Assembly: GCA_002307275.1 (NCBI GenBank)
Contig: DBTX01000057.1
Span: forward strand, 21,273 to 27,645
Length of the DNA stretch: 6,373 nt
Source of the DNA: Hungateiclostridiaceae bacterium UBA1305
Lineage (GTDB): Bacteria > Bacillota > Clostridia > Acetivibrionales > DTU013
Reading direction: 5' to 3'
A program made the position numbers and the translations under genes. Of this stretch, positions 6,078 through 6,373 are shown one piece after another. Position 1 is the first letter of the stretch. The number at the start of each line of letters is the position of its first letter. The notes below the pieces were generated by a model that saw only the letters and a list, made by a program, of their open reading frames with translations, had not been told where the DNA came from and ran no database searches.

Positions 6078-6373
6078 TTGAGTGGGATAAAGCTGATAAA
6101 CTGGCTCGAAAATAAATTTCAAAATAAATTTATTGTATCTGCCGTCATTGCAGCCTTTTCACTGCTTGCCTACTGTAACAGTTTCACTGCGCCGTTCCTG
6201 CTTGACGATTTTGGATCTATTTCCAATAATTACGCCATACAGAAGTTATTTGATTTCGCAGCGTTATGGAAGTTCTATGCCAACCGGATCGTACTTTACT
6301 TCACACTGTCAATCAACTATTTCATCCATGACAACGGTGTTGAGGGCTACCATGTCACCAACCTGTTGATACA
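6078..6373 (+). CDS. N-terminus of a polytopic membrane protein resembling GT-C (PMT/TMTC-type) glycosyltransferases
   Basis: A 98-codon open frame that runs off the right edge. It shows a short basic start, a membrane segment at about residues 18-36 (FIVSAVIAAFSLLAYCNSF), then PFLLDDFGSI (39-48), an Asn/aromatic loop, a second hydrophobic stretch at about 71-83, and GYHVTNLLI (90-98). A first helix ending in an NSF-type turn, an acidic DD pair in the first outer loop, and a GYHxTNLL motif at the next helix are familiar from dolichol/undecaprenyl-phosphate-sugar-dependent transferases of the PMT/ArnT and TMTC type, often with C-terminal TPR repeats. In GT-C enzymes the loop acidic residue is catalytic. 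The start is probably TTG at 6078, two bases after the GH18 stop, with GGAG at 6063-6066, a rather long 11-base spacing. CTG at 6072 or a later start is possible. It is likely co-transcribed and coupled with the GH18 gene. The acceptor and sugar cannot be inferred. Confidence 0.65.
   Translation, partial: MSGIKLINWLENKFQNKFIVSAVIAAFSLLAYCNSFTAPFLLDDFGSISNNYAIQKLFDFAALWKFYANRIVLYFTLSINYFIHDNGVEGYHVTNLLI

Noticed and set aside
6133..6369. 78-residue plus-strand frame near the right edge
   Set aside because: It competes with the frame beginning at 6078, which has hydrophobic helices, the DDF and GYHVTNLL motifs, and close spacing to the GH18 stop; the 6133 frame has none.

Overview
The window reads as chromosomal DNA of a low-to-moderate-GC Firmicute, most likely a member of the Clostridia. 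Supporting signs are a VanW/G5 wall-associated protein, an S-layer-homology (SLH) anchored exported protein, a ThiI without a rhodanese domain next to its own cysteine desulfurase, and AGGAGG-type ribosome binding sites. I cannot name a genus. No phage, CRISPR, plasmid or rRNA/tRNA gene is visible.

Layout. On the minus strand, reading right to left: a cysteine desulfurase (4105 to 2933), thiI (2933 to 1728), then a VanW-domain membrane-anchored protein that starts at 1515 and runs off the left edge. Desulfurase and thiI share one base (TAATG) and form a translationally coupled pair for sulfur transfer to tRNA (4-thiouridine). The 212-bp gap between thiI and the VanW gene holds two tandem copies of a hairpin-forming element, 55 bp identical and spaced 66 bp apart, which look like a REP/MITE-type repeat.

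On the plus strand: an exported three-SLH-repeat protein with a C-terminal GH18 domain of the YaaH/CFLE (spore-lytic-like) type (4297 to 6075). Two bases later comes the N-terminal part of a polytopic membrane protein resembling GT-C glycosyltransferases of the PMT/TMTC type (from a TTG at 6078, running off the right edge). The two are probably co-transcribed.

The divergent 191-bp region 4106-4296 carries a strong extended -10 on the minus strand and a weaker candidate on the plus strand. Their -35 regions would overlap, and a 9-bp direct repeat brackets that area.

Most of the window is ordinary core and cell-envelope content. The points most worth checking are the tandem hairpin repeat, the altered GH18 catalytic motif (DGVAIDME, with Ala where the family has Asp/Asn), the repetitive acidic tail of the VanW protein, and the pairing of a surface glycosidase with a GT-C enzyme.
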